This document shows positions 35,401 to 43,609 of a stretch of DNA of 64,000 nucleotides, piece by piece. Origin of the DNA: Polaribacter sp. ALD11 (GTDB lineage: Bacteria; Bacteroidota; Bacteroidia; Flavobacteriales; Flavobacteriaceae). The notes under the pieces were generated by a model, which was not told the origin of the DNA, did no database searches, and was given only the letters and a program-made list of their open reading frames with translations. Position 1 is the stretch's first letter, and every line of letters starts with the position of its first letter. The stretch covers positions 1,882,001 through 1,946,000 of the forward strand of contig NZ_CP025119.1 in the NCBI RefSeq assembly GCF_002831685.1. Direction: 5' to 3'. The translations under genes and the position numbers were made by a program.

Positions 35401-36152
35401 GAGTTAAAATAAGAAAAATACAAGCAGGTACATTTTTAAAATGGAGAGGAGATTTAGGTGCGAAATTTACCATTGCTGCAAATTTTCAAAGTTTTGATAT
35501 AGAAAGAACTGCTGGTCGGTTTTTAGAAACACAGTATGCCGCAGGAAATAAAATATTTAATGCACAGAACTTTTTTAACACCGAGGCAAACTATTATTAT
35601 CAACATTCAGACAATCCTGCCTTTCCTACTTTAGGAGTAGAATTTAATGCTCTCATCGGCCACACGAATAATTTAGAGGAAGCTAGTAGTTTTTCTTACG
35701 CAACTTCTTCATTAGGAATAACACATAAATTAATTCCAAGCGGAAAATTAGTTTTAGCCTCTAAAATTGATGGACATTTTACGTTTGGTAATAATTTTGA
35801 ATTTTATCAAGGAGCAACTATTGGAGGAAATGAAGGTTTACGTGCTTATAGAAATGAACGTTTTACAGGAAAGAATGCTTTTTATCATACAACAGACCTT
35901 CGTTATAACATTAGTAATTTAAGAACTGCTATTTTGCCTATTAATATTGGTATTTATAGTGGTTTTGACTATGGTAAAGTCTGGGGAACACCAACAACAT
36001 TAACAGTGTTACCAAGACAATCATCACTACCAAATACATCTTATGGTGGTGGAATCTTTTTAAATGCTGCAAACATGTTAACCACAAGTTTGGGGGTTTT
36101 TAACGGTAACGAAGGAGCAAGAATTACGTTTAACTTAGGTTTCGATTTTTAA
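32454..36152 (+). CDS. Metallophosphoesterase + kinase-like region + outer-membrane beta-barrel fusion
   Basis: A 1232-residue exported protein in three parts. Residues 1-20 are a signal with a lipobox-like end (LILISAC). Residues about 45-350 are a calcineurin-like phosphoesterase with all metal motifs: GDAG (50), GDN (84), GNHD (126), HH (223) and GHEH (293). Residues about 425-680 include KSLRLEDKDGKEYVMRALRK and, after a helical stretch, MLIGDWDRHQDQW (595-607) and VPRDRDQAF (623-631). These resemble the N-lobe, catalytic loop and metal-binding Asp of secretory CotH/Fam20-type kinases. From about residue 890 onward the protein is a barrel (KHVIEGYYFFATNGYEIKY) ending in GARITFNLGFDF, like BamA/surface-antigen barrels. 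The phosphoesterase and barrel are secure; the kinase reading is inference. It sits four bases before the DUF423 gene. Confidence 0.83.
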   Translation: MNFIKKTLSILVILILISACATIKMQVSENHSYIPRKDSSKIIHSFYLIGDAGNSNLSKKDSALSYLEQEIKAAKKNSTLIFLGDNVYQKGIPEENSKTYELAKHRLKVQTDIGKKFPGKTFFIPGNHDWYSGLKGLKRQEKLVEKALGKNTFLPEKGCPLEKVEVNDAINIIVVDTHWYVTDWDKHPGINDACEIKTREKFFEEFEGLLKKSQGKTTLIALHHPMFTNGPHGGYYSFKSHMKPLPLFGSALNILRKTSGVTNTDQQNEKYNHLRKRIISLAQQNEKVIFVSGHEHSLQYIVQDNIPQIVSGSGSKVTATKNVNGGIFSYGTQGFARLDVYEDGASTVHFYTAKERKIIFEANIYKKDSIVAFNDFPNASLTEKKAGIYTKDETKKGKFYSFLWGKRYRKYFGQKIVAPTVNLDTLYGGLKPVRKGGGHQSKSLRLEDKDGKEYVMRALRKNAVQYLQAVAFKDQYVEGQFNKTYTEDLLLDVFTGSHPYAPFAIDKLAEAIDVYHTKPILFYVPKQAGLKEFNAGFGDELYMIEARTADGHGDKKYFGFSDEIISTDDLRKNLAKDEKYVLDEASYIRARLFDMLIGDWDRHQDQWRWATFNEGEKVIYRPVPRDRDQAFSIFSDGFLMNTITSIIPALKGMRSYTEDIKHPEHFSLSAYPLDMRLIRESNKENWDKQVQVIQNQITNEVIESAFSKLPEEVRGDAIDDIKRKLKGRRKNLQKISDKYFNYLNKFQVITGTHKDDWFEIDRFVNGDTEITAYRIKGGEKAEIVHKRRYKKDITQNIWIYGLDDDDQFVVNGSPGKTPIKIKLIGGLNNDIYEINAPKFIKVYDYKSKKNTFITKNFNKKITDDYKTNTYNYKKLRSSSNLISPAFGYNPDDGVKVGVKNTRLVNGFERNPFTRKHVIEGYYFFATNGYEIKYNGEFANIIDRWNLGLNAQFNSPNYAKNFFGFGNNSINLEADETVHKNYNRVKIRKIQAGTFLKWRGDLGAKFTIAANFQSFDIERTAGRFLETQYAAGNKIFNAQNFFNTEANYYYQHSDNPAFPTLGVEFNALIGHTNNLEEASSFSYATSSLGITHKLIPSGKLVLASKIDGHFTFGNNFEFYQGATIGGNEGLRAYRNERFTGKNAFYHTTDLRYNISNLRTAILPINIGIYSGFDYGKVWGTPTTLTVLPRQSSLPNTSYGGGIFLNAANMLTTSLGVFNGNEGARITFNLGFDF

Positions 36153-36156
36153 AATT

Positions 36157-36546
36157 ATGAATTATTCAGCAATTATATTTGGTGCCATTTTTGGTTTTTT
36201 AGCAATTCTTTTAGGTGCTTTTGGCGCACATTTATTGAAGAAAAAACTAACACAAGAGCAATTACAAAGTTTTGAAACAGGAGTGAAATACCAAATGTAT
36301 CATGCAATTGTTTTGCTCGTTTTGGGTTTTCAATTAAACAGAGAAATAACAATTGACAGCTATATAATTAGCTCCTTTATAATTGGAGTAATTCTATTTT
36401 CCTTTTCAATATATGGGTTGGTAATTTCATCAGCAAATAACAGAAAGCTAAAATTTTTAGGCCCAATTACACCTTTAGGAGGTTTATTTTTAGCATTAGG
36501 TTGGGCGTTGATTATTTATAAATATAGTTTCTTATATTTTATTTAA
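36157..36546 (+). CDS. DUF423 family (YgdD-like) membrane protein
   Basis: A 129-residue protein with four hydrophobic helices (about 5-25, 47-60, 69-90 and 103-127). The family marks are LLGAFGAHLLKKKL, FETGVKYQMYHAI and LGGLFLALGWALII. It is an inner-membrane protein of unknown function; E. coli YgdD is a relative. Length is normal. The gene follows the phosphoesterase-barrel gene by four bases and its last eight bases overlap the convergent propeller-lipoprotein gene. Confidence 0.93.
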   Translation: MNYSAIIFGAIFGFLAILLGAFGAHLLKKKLTQEQLQSFETGVKYQMYHAIVLLVLGFQLNREITIDSYIISSFIIGVILFSFSIYGLVISSANNRKLKFLGPITPLGGLFLALGWALIIYKYSFLYFI

Positions 36547-37387
36547 TTTTCAACTCATACAAATTACCACCAGTGCCACCAGATTTTTCATCAGTAATTA
36601 ATAAGGTATTGTTATCTTTAAAAGTGATGCTTTCTTTTTGAGAACGGTGTGCTAATTCTATTTCGGTTACTTTTCCAGAGAGGAATTTATCACCTTTAAA
36701 ATCAGTGAAAATTAGTACACTTTTTTGAGAAAGTAACGCCACTTTTTTTCCGTTTGGAGAAATGTCTGCAGAAGTTATCCAACATTTAACATCCTTACAG
36801 TTTTCAAATTCCCCTATAATTTCAGCAGTGTAGTTTCCTTTTATTGCAGGTATTTTATACAGTGTGGTTTTTCCGTAATTTCCTTTTACACGACTTTTAC
36901 TAAAAATATAAAGTGAACTATTAAAATAGAAAAAAGATTCAGCATCAAAATACCTGTCTTTCTTTTTAGGCGGAAATTTATTCTGATTCGGATATTCAAA
37001 TTCAATTTCAGCTACCTCAGCATTTTTTTCATCCAACTCATTTTGTTCTACAATGATAATAGATAAATTTTTTCTTTTGCTGTAATTGTTTCCAAAATCA
37101 CCAATATAAATATTTCCTTTTTCGTCTGAAGTTAAATCTTCCCAATCATGATTTTTAGCTTTAACGTATATCTCTTTAATAATTTCTCCTTCGTGATTTA
37201 AACCATATAAAATTGATTTATTTCCCCCATCATTTACCATCCAGATTAAATCTGATTTTGGCACTATTTCTGTACCAGAAACTTCCTCTAAAACTTTAGG
37301 TAAATCTGTAATCAACTTTAACTGTCCGAAATTCTGACAACTAAAAAAGAATAAAACACTAAATAATATTGCTATTTTCTTCATCAA
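36539..37387 (-). CDS. Beta-propeller lipoprotein (SdiA-regulated-like)
   Basis: A 282-residue protein with a lipoprotein signal (FSVLFFFSCQ; either Met1 or Met2 may start). The mature part has NHL/SdiA-regulated-like blades: EVSGTEIVPKSDLIWMVNDG, then NHDWEDLTSDEKGNIYIGDF, then DAESFFYFNSSLYIFSK, then QKESITFKDNNTLLITDE. The repeated (E/K)-(D/E)-x-T-x-D/F-x-x-x-G-x-x-x-I-x-D pattern suggests a six-bladed propeller that may bind calcium or a small ligand. No catalytic function can be assigned. It overlaps the DUF423 gene tail to tail and is separated from the TPM operon by 76 bases. Confidence 0.75.
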   Translation of the reverse strand: MMKKIAILFSVLFFFSCQNFGQLKLITDLPKVLEEVSGTEIVPKSDLIWMVNDGGNKSILYGLNHEGEIIKEIYVKAKNHDWEDLTSDEKGNIYIGDFGNNYSKRKNLSIIIVEQNELDEKNAEVAEIEFEYPNQNKFPPKKKDRYFDAESFFYFNSSLYIFSKSRVKGNYGKTTLYKIPAIKGNYTAEIIGEFENCKDVKCWITSADISPNGKKVALLSQKSVLIFTDFKGDKFLSGKVTEIELAHRSQKESITFKDNNTLLITDEKSGGTGGNLYELKIK

Positions 37388-37463
37388 TACTAAAATTTAT
37401 AATTACAATTTTAAGACTGTTTTTTACGAAAAAACTTCAAGATAAGTGAAGCTCTGTTTAAGT

Positions 37464-38258
37464 TTACCAACTTCCGCCAGCTCCACCTCCACTAAAACCT
37501 CCACCGCCAAAACCGCCACCAAAGCCGCCTCCGCCAAAACTTCCTCCTCCTGAAGAACCTCCAAAACCGCTTCCACCTCTACCAGCGTTACTTAAAATTA
37601 TGGCAGTAAATAGCGTATCTGCAAGTGAACCACTTCTAAAACCTTTGCCACCTCCTTTGTTGTTTTTATTTCCTCTAGAGATTATAATTATGAAAATTAT
37701 AATTATAATCACAAAGAAAATAATTCCAGGATCAAAACCTTTGGCTTCTTTTTTACGAGTTCCTTTATATTCTCCATTAAGCAATTGAAAAATAGTATCC
37801 GAACCTTTGTCTAAACCAGCGTAAAAATCTCCTTTTTTAAATTCTGGAATAATAACGTTTCTTGTTATTTCTCCTACAATACCAGCTGTTAAGATTGGCT
37901 CAATTCCGTAACCTGGAGCAATCCAAATTTTTCTATCTTTTTTTGCCAAAAGAATAAGAATACCATTATCTTCTTTTGCTTGTCCAATTCCCCATTTCTG
38001 CGCCCATCTTGGAGTTAGAATACCAATACTTTCATTTTTTGTAGTTTCTATTACAATTACTACAATTTGCGTGGATGTAGAATCTGAATAGCGAACTAGT
38101 TTATTCTCTAAATTTGTTTTTTGAGTAGCAGTTAGTAGGTTTACATAGTCGTAAACACTTGTCTGCTCTTTCGGTATTTCTGGTATTGTAAATTGCCCAA
38201 AAGCTAATTGAGTAGATAGAAAACCGAGTAAAAGAATTAAAATTTTAATTGATTTCAA
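37464..38258 (-). CDS. TPM-domain protein with C-terminal glycine-rich tail (YgcG-like)
   Basis: A 264-residue membrane protein. A signal peptide ends near QLAFG, and a TPM domain follows (about 35-150: YVNLLTATQKTNLENKL, TQIVVIVIET, WGIGQAKEDNGILILLAKKDRKIWI and GYGIEP). One hydrophobic helix follows (about 175-195, FVIIIIIFIIIIS). The tail (about 228-264) is almost all Gly, Ser and Phe in GGSFGGGGF-like blocks. This matches YgcG/Psb32-type proteins, thought to act in envelope or membrane-protein quality control. It lies eight bases after a second TPM gene and downstream of lemA, the common three-gene set in Bacteroidota. Confidence 0.92.
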   Translation of the reverse strand: MKSIKILILLLGFLSTQLAFGQFTIPEIPKEQTSVYDYVNLLTATQKTNLENKLVRYSDSTSTQIVVIVIETTKNESIGILTPRWAQKWGIGQAKEDNGILILLAKKDRKIWIAPGYGIEPILTAGIVGEITRNVIIPEFKKGDFYAGLDKGSDTIFQLLNGEYKGTRKKEAKGFDPGIIFFVIIIIIFIIIISRGNKNNKGGGKGFRSGSLADTLFTAIILSNAGRGGSGFGGSSGGGSFGGGGFGGGFGGGGFSGGGAGGSW

Positions 38259-38266
38259 GAAATTAA

Positions 38267-38701
38267 TTATTTAGAAATTTCATTAGATAGTTCGTTTTCA
38301 TCATCCGTTTGCCAAGGAAAATGACTCTGTAATTCTAAACCAGCTTTTAAGATTCCATCTACAATTCCTTGTTTGAAATTCCCTTTTTTAAACTGATTTT
38401 GAATGATATCTTTTGTAGCATCCCAAAAGTTTTTTGGCACTACATCATTAATACCTTTATCGCCGCAAATAACAAATTTATGGTCTTTTACAGCAACATA
38501 TATTAAGACTCCGTTTGAGTCTTTGGTATTATCCATTTTTAGCAAATGAAATACTTCTAGCGCACGTTCATAATGTTCCTTCTCTGAAGAAGCTTCAATA
38601 TGAACTCGTATTTCGCCAGAAGTATTTGTCTCTGCTGTTCTAATTGCAGAAATAATTTCTTTTTCTTCTGCTTCCGTAAGAAACTCTTCTACTTTAGACA
38701 T
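38267..38701 (-). CDS. TPM-domain protein, soluble
   Basis: A 144-residue protein without signal peptide. Its TPM domain runs over most of the length (LTEAEEKEIISAIRTAETNT, GEIRVHIE, HLLKMDNTKDSNGVLIYVAVKDHKF, GDKGINDVV and FKQGIVDGI). It is the cytoplasmic member of the lemA-TPM-TPM set: lemA ends three bases upstream and the YgcG-like gene starts eight bases downstream. Function in the family is unknown; the conserved context suggests a shared envelope role. Confidence 0.9.
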   Translation of the reverse strand: MSKVEEFLTEAEEKEIISAIRTAETNTSGEIRVHIEASSEKEHYERALEVFHLLKMDNTKDSNGVLIYVAVKDHKFVICGDKGINDVVPKNFWDATKDIIQNQFKKGNFKQGIVDGILKAGLELQSHFPWQTDDENELSNEISK

Positions 38702-38704
38702 ATA

Positions 38705-39304
38705 TTATTTTTTACTGAAATCTACTTTTACTGGTTTTTCGGCTCCTGCTTCTGATTGGAAATAAGGTTTTCCTTCAAAATTAAACCAACCTGCTAAAAT
38801 AGAATTCGGGAATTTTTTAACGTGATTGTTGTAAGGCTTTATTTGTTCATTAAAACGGGTTCTAGCAGTAAGAATTTGGTTTTCTGTACTTGCTAACTCG
38901 TCTTGTAATTTCAAGAAATTCTGATTCGCTTTTAATTCAGGATATCTCTCTACTGTTACCAATAAACTTTTTAAAGCGCCACTTAAACCTCCTTGTACTT
39001 TATTAAACTGCGCTAATTGTTCTGGTGTAATATTAGAAGGATCTATGTTTACAGAAGTTGCTTTTGCTCTTGCTTCAATTACTTCTACCAGAGTACCTCT
39101 TTCAAAATCGGCTGCTCCTTGTACTGTATTTACTAAATTACCAATCAGATCATTTCTTCTTTGGTAAGATGTTTCTACGTTTGCCCAAGATTCAGAAACG
39201 CTTTCATTTAATTCTACTGCAGTATTATTAAACCCTTTTCCCCAATTATAGAATCCGAATATAACTACAAGAATAACTATTACAGGAATTAACCATTTTT
39301 TCAT
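38705..39304 (-). CDS. LemA family protein
   Basis: A 199-residue protein with one N-terminal membrane helix (about 3-18) and a helical LemA domain. Its marks are VSESWANVETSYQRRNDLIGNLVNTVQG, FEKGTL-type EVIEARAKAT, and LSGALKSLLVTVERYPELKANQNFL. LemA proteins are anchored with a short outside tail and a long helical bundle; the role is unknown. It is the first gene of the lemA-TPM-TPM operon. A minus-strand -7-like box TAAATTTG lies at 39357-39350, about 46 bases before the ATG. Confidence 0.94.
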   Translation of the reverse strand: MKKWLIPVIVILVVIFGFYNWGKGFNNTAVELNESVSESWANVETSYQRRNDLIGNLVNTVQGAADFERGTLVEVIEARAKATSVNIDPSNITPEQLAQFNKVQGGLSGALKSLLVTVERYPELKANQNFLKLQDELASTENQILTARTRFNEQIKPYNNHVKKFPNSILAGWFNFEGKPYFQSEAGAEKPVKVDFSKK

Positions 39305-39428
39305 AATTTCTATTTTTTAAATTTTAGTTGATTTATTTTTTGATTGCAACAAATTTACCTAATATTCTTTAGAATATGAAGTAGTTACTTGCTTTATCTA
39401 TAGATTAGACACACAAAAGTGAAATGTG

Positions 39429-39758
39429 TTACAGTTGATTCTTAATTTTATTCAATTCTGCTTTTACAGCTTCTAACCTACTAATAATTTCGTGGTTATA
39501 AATTGTAGAATCTGGATTCTTTTTTAGCTTTTGTTTTGCACCTTCTAAAGTAAAACCTCTTTCTTTTACTAAATTAAAAATAAGTTTGAAGTTTACAATG
39601 TCATCCGCAGTAAAAAGACGGTTTCCTTTTGCGTTTTTTTTAGGTTTGATAATGTCAAATTCCTTCTCCCAAAAACGGACTAAAGAGGTATTTACATTAA
39701 ACGCCTTAGCAACTTCACCTATTTTATAATACCTTTTCTCTGGTAAATCTACATGCAT
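39429..39758 (-). CDS. MerR-family transcriptional regulator
   Basis: A 109-residue protein with an N-terminal MerR winged-helix domain: KRYYKIGEVAKAFNVNTSLVRFWEKEFDIIKPKKNA at about 8-43, then GNRLFTADDIVNFKLIFNLVKERGFTLEGAKQ. A short coiled-coil tail follows and there is no effector domain. Small effector-less MerR proteins like this commonly sit beside an M23 peptidase and lemA in flavobacteria. Its targets are unknown, and the adjacent genes are the first candidates. It starts 103 bases after the M23 stop. Confidence 0.9.
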   Translation of the reverse strand: MHVDLPEKRYYKIGEVAKAFNVNTSLVRFWEKEFDIIKPKKNAKGNRLFTADDIVNFKLIFNLVKERGFTLEGAKQKLKKNPDSTIYNHEIISRLEAVKAELNKIKNQL

Positions 39759-39861
39759 TTTTTTAGTGTTCTGTGTTCAGTAATCGAAAAAATATTATTG
39801 AATGTAGGTTCGTTCTTTTTAAAGATAACCTTTTATTTATTCTTATTTCTATACTCAAAAA

Positions 39862-40830
39862 TTAGTCATAAGACTGTCCTTCTTCTTCAGAAGCTTTCTG
39901 CATTGCGGCAAATTCTTCTGGTGTTAAATCTCCATAATAAAAATTAATAGGGTTTAAAGCTCTGTCATTCTTATGCACTTCGTAGTGTAAATGTGCAGAA
40001 ACAGATCTACCTGTGTTCCCTACATAACCTATTAAATCGCCTCGTTTTACTTTTTGCCCACTTCTTGCTTTTATTTTACTCATGTGTGCATAGATCGTTT
40101 TATAACCATAACCATGATCTATATAAATTACGTTACCAAAGGTGGCACTTCTTTCTGAACGAATTACTTCTCCGTTTCCAGAAGCATAAATTGGCGTTCC
40201 TATAGGTGCAGTAAAATCCATTCCTTTATGAAACTTTCTAATTTTTAAAATAGGATGCATTCTCCATTTATAACCAGAAGCCATTCTTGTTAAATCGACT
40301 AATTTTACAGGTAATATTGCAGGAATTGACGCTAACATCTTCTCCTTTTCTTTTGCTAAAATTACAATTTCATCTAAAGACTTAGACTGTATTACCAATT
40401 GTTTAGACAAAATATCTACATCTTTGGTTAACTGTTTTATCATTTTAGAATTATCATAACCTTCTAAACTCTTATACCTATTTACACCTCCAAAACCAGC
40501 TTTTCTTTGCTCATTTGGTATTGGGTTTGCCTCAAAGTACATTCTATAAATATTATTATCTCTTTCTTGTAATTGTGTTAAGACAGTAGAACTTTCTTCT
40601 ATTCTTTTAGATAATAAATTTAAATTTAATTGTAAATTTTCGTTTTCTCTATTTAATGCTCTTTCATTTGGCGACATTATAAACTGACTAAAAACGATAA
40701 AACCTATAAATGCAATCAATAAAACTGCCAAAAAACCGAAAATAGTTTTCTTATAATAATCACTTTTTCTTACAGCAATTTTTCTGTAAGAAAGTGTATC
40801 TGCATCGTAATAATATTTTACTTTTGCCAT
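39862..40830 (-). CDS. M23-family metallopeptidase (LytM-type), membrane-anchored
   Basis: A 322-residue protein with one N-terminal membrane helix (about 29-50), a coiled-coil segment (about 55-165) and a LytM/M23 domain (about 185-300). The zinc motifs are present: HKGMD (201-205) and HLH (280-282), along with GYKWRMHPI, FGNVIYIDHGYGYKTIYAHM and GNTGRSVSAH. It is expected to be in the periplasm, cleaving peptidoglycan cross-links or acting in cell separation. The gene is divergent from alaS, and the shared intergenic region contains a hairpin next to alaS. The MerR gene follows. Confidence 0.93.
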   Translation of the reverse strand: MAKVKYYYDADTLSYRKIAVRKSDYYKKTIFGFLAVLLIAFIGFIVFSQFIMSPNERALNRENENLQLNLNLLSKRIEESSTVLTQLQERDNNIYRMYFEANPIPNEQRKAGFGGVNRYKSLEGYDNSKMIKQLTKDVDILSKQLVIQSKSLDEIVILAKEKEKMLASIPAILPVKLVDLTRMASGYKWRMHPILKIRKFHKGMDFTAPIGTPIYASGNGEVIRSERSATFGNVIYIDHGYGYKTIYAHMSKIKARSGQKVKRGDLIGYVGNTGRSVSAHLHYEVHKNDRALNPINFYYGDLTPEEFAAMQKASEEEGQSYD

Positions 40831-40919
40831 AATTCTAAATGTACTATTTTTGTTTTCTTAAAATCGATTTTTGTATAAATCTCGTTTTTAATAACTCGCT
40901 AATTTACAAAATGTTTTAC

Positions 40920-40944
40920 AACTACTTTTTAAAAGTAGTTTTTT
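40920..40944 (+). promoter_or_regulatory. Terminator-like hairpin in the alaS leader
   Basis: AACTACTTTT and AAAAGTAGTT (40920-40940) are followed by four more T, and a second small palindrome TCCAACTTGTTGGA lies at 40963-40976. The region is between divergent genes, so there is no upstream plus-strand gene to terminate. It could be an attenuator in the alaS leader. Regulation has not been shown. Confidence 0.4.
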
Positions 40945-40989
40945 AAAGATATATTAACATAATCCAACTTGTTGGAAACTTCTTTTATT

Positions 40990-43608
40990 ATGAAATCTCA
41001 AGATATTCGTGCTACGTTTTTAAACTTTTTTAAAGAAAAATCGCATTTAATTGTGCCTTCTGCGCCAATGGTTACTAAAGATGACCCAACTTTAATGTTT
41101 GTAAATTCTGGTATGGCACCTTTTAAAGAATATTTTTTAGGAAACGGAACTCCAAAGAATAACAGAATTTCAGATTCGCAAAAATGCTTGCGTGTTTCTG
41201 GTAAACATAACGATTTAGAAGAAGTTGGGTATGACACCTATCATCATACATTATTCGAAATGTTAGGTAACTGGTCTTTTGGAGATTACTTTAAAAAAGA
41301 AGCAATTGCTTGGGCTTGGGAATTGTTAACCGAAGTCTACAAAATAGACAAAGACATATTATATGTTACCGTTTTTGAAGGTTCTGATGATGCAGACAAC
41401 CTAAAAATGGATACCGAAGCATATGATTTATGGAAAGAATTTATTGCTGAAGACCGAATTTTAAAGGGAAATAAAAAGGATAATTTCTGGGAAATGGGCG
41501 AACAAGGACCTTGTGGGCCATGTTCTGAAATTCATGTAGATATTCGTTCTGCGGAAGAAAAAGCGAAAGTAGATGGTAGAACTTTAATTAATGAAGATCA
41601 TCCACATGTGGTAGAAATCTGGAACTTGGTTTTTATGCAATTCAATAGAAAAGCAAACGGGACTTTAGAGGAGTTACCAAACAAACACATAGACACAGGA
41701 ATGGGTTTTGAGCGTTTGTGTATGGTTTTACAAAACGTACAATCTAATTATGATACCGATATTTTTAAACCAATTATTAGTGAAATTGGCACCATAACCA
41801 ACACTAAATATGGCGCAAATAAGCAACAAGACATTGCAACGCGTGTAATTTCAGATCACGTAAGGGCAGTCGCTTTTTCTATTGCCGATGGTCAGTTACC
41901 TAGTAATACAGGTGCTGGTTATGTAATTCGTAGAATTTTACGAAGAGCAATAAGATATGGCTTTACATTTCTAGATAAAAAAGAACCATTCATTTACCAA
42001 TTGGTAGATGTTTTAAGTAAAAAAATGGGCGATGCTTTCCCTGAATTGAAAGCACAAAAACAATTAATAGAAAATGTTATTAGAGAGGAAGAAGCTTCCT
42101 TTTTAAGAACTTTAGACAAAGGTTTAATTTTGTTAGACGGAATTATTTCGGCTGCTGATTCTAAAGAAATTTCTGGTGAAAAAGTATTCGAATTGTATGA
42201 CACTTTTGGTTTTCCTGTTGATTTAACCGCGTTAATTTTATCTGAAAAAGGTTATACTCTAGATGAAAAAGGATTTCAAGAAGAACTTCAAAAACAAAAA
42301 AACAGATCGAGAGCTGCTAGTGAAAGTTCTACCGAAGATTGGACAGTTTTAGTTGATGATCTTATTGAAGAATTTATTGGTTATGATGCCTTAGACGCAA
42401 ATGTAAAACTAACTAGATACAGAAAGGTAACGTCTAAAAAAGACGGAGAAATGTATCAATTAGTTTTCAACTTAACTCCGTTTTATCCTGAAGGTGGTGG
42501 ACAAGTTGGTGACAAAGGATATTTAGAAGATACTCATGGAGATGTTGTTTATATTCTAGATACTAAGAAAGAAAACAACGTAATTATTCACTTTACAAAA
42601 AACCTTCCGAAGCATTTAAACGAGAGCTTTAAAGCTGTTGTAGATAAAAAACAACGTTATAGAACAGAATGTAACCATACAGCAACACATTTATTGCATC
42701 AAGCTTTAAGAGAAGTTTTAGGAACGCATGTAGAGCAAAAAGGTTCTGCGGTTCATTCTAAATATTTACGTTTCGATTTTTCTCACTTTTCTAAATTAAC
42801 AGTTGATGAACTGCGTGACGTAGAAGACTTTGTAAATGCGCGTATTTCTGGAAAACTTCCTTTAGTAGAAAAAAGAAATATACCAATGCAACAAGCAATT
42901 GACGATGGCGCAATGGCGTTGTTTGGTGAAAAATATGGAGATACCGTTCGTGCGATTAAATTTGGAGAATCTGTAGAATTATGTGGCGGAACACACGTGA
43001 AAAATACTGGAGATATTTGGCACTTCAAAATTAAATCTGAAGGTGCAGTAGCATCTGGTATTAGAAGAATTGAAGCAATTACAAATGACGCAGTGAAAGG
43101 TTTTTATTATGACAATAATAAAACATTATTTGAAATTAAAGATTTATTAAACAATGCTAAAGAACCTGTAAAAGCGGTTCAGAAATTACAAGATGAAAAT
43201 ACCTCTTTACAAAAACAAATAGAACAACTTTTAAAAGAGAAAGCACAGAATTTATCGGGCGAAATCAAAAATCAATTACAAGAAATTAATGGTGTTCAGT
43301 TTTTAGCAACCAAAGTAGATTTAGACGCAAACGGAATTAAAAACTTAGCTTTCAGTTTGGGAAAGGATTATAAAAACTTATTCTTATTATTTGCGACTGC
43401 ACCTTCTAACGACAAAGCAATGTTAACGTGCTATATTTCTAAGGAATTGGCAAATGACCGTGGTTATGACGCTGGTAAAGTAGTTAGAGAGCTTGGAAAA
43501 CTAATTCACGGTGGTGGTGGTGGACAAAATTTCTTTGCAACTGCTGGTGGAAAAAATCCTGGAGGAATTCCTAAAGCTTTAGAAAGAGCGGTAGATTATT
43601 TAGTTTAA
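40990..43608 (+). CDS. alaS: Alanine--tRNA ligase
   Basis: An 872-residue AlaRS of normal size, charging tRNA-Ala. The N-terminal class II catalytic domain has [44 protein letters not shown] and GPCGPCSEI. The editing domain has [16 protein letters not shown] and [12 protein letters not shown]. The C-terminal domain ends [15 protein letters not shown] start at the ATG at 40990; the frame extends seven codons upstream to a TTG, but MKSQDIR is the family N-terminus. The GSCFA gene follows after one base, so the two share a transcript. Confidence 0.97.
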   Translation: MKSQDIRATFLNFFKEKSHLIVPSAPMVTKDDPTLMFVNSGMAPFKEYFLGNGTPKNNRISDSQKCLRVSGKHNDLEEVGYDTYHHTLFEMLGNWSFGDYFKKEAIAWAWELLTEVYKIDKDILYVTVFEGSDDADNLKMDTEAYDLWKEFIAEDRILKGNKKDNFWEMGEQGPCGPCSEIHVDIRSAEEKAKVDGRTLINEDHPHVVEIWNLVFMQFNRKANGTLEELPNKHIDTGMGFERLCMVLQNVQSNYDTDIFKPIISEIGTITNTKYGANKQQDIATRVISDHVRAVAFSIADGQLPSNTGAGYVIRRILRRAIRYGFTFLDKKEPFIYQLVDVLSKKMGDAFPELKAQKQLIENVIREEEASFLRTLDKGLILLDGIISAADSKEISGEKVFELYDTFGFPVDLTALILSEKGYTLDEKGFQEELQKQKNRSRAASESSTEDWTVLVDDLIEEFIGYDALDANVKLTRYRKVTSKKDGEMYQLVFNLTPFYPEGGGQVGDKGYLEDTHGDVVYILDTKKENNVIIHFTKNLPKHLNESFKAVVDKKQRYRTECNHTATHLLHQALREVLGTHVEQKGSAVHSKYLRFDFSHFSKLTVDELRDVEDFVNARISGKLPLVEKRNIPMQQAIDDGAMALFGEKYGDTVRAIKFGESVELCGGTHVKNTGDIWHFKIKSEGAVASGIRRIEAITNDAVKGFYYDNNKTLFEIKDLLNNAKEPVKAVQKLQDENTSLQKQIEQLLKEKAQNLSGEIKNQLQEINGVQFLATKVDLDANGIKNLAFSLGKDYKNLFLLFATAPSNDKAMLTCYISKELANDRGYDAGKVVRELGKLIHGGGGGQNFFATAGGKNPGGIPKALERAVDYLV

Positions 43609-43609
43609 A

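Noticed and set aside
37480..37590. Possible tandem DNA repeat of CCGCCACC-like units
   Set aside because: It is the glycine-rich coding tail of the TPM protein on the minus strand.
40969..40989. Upstream TTG start of alaS
   Set aside because: MKSQDIR at 40990 is the usual AlaRS N-terminus; the seven extra codons add nothing recognisable.
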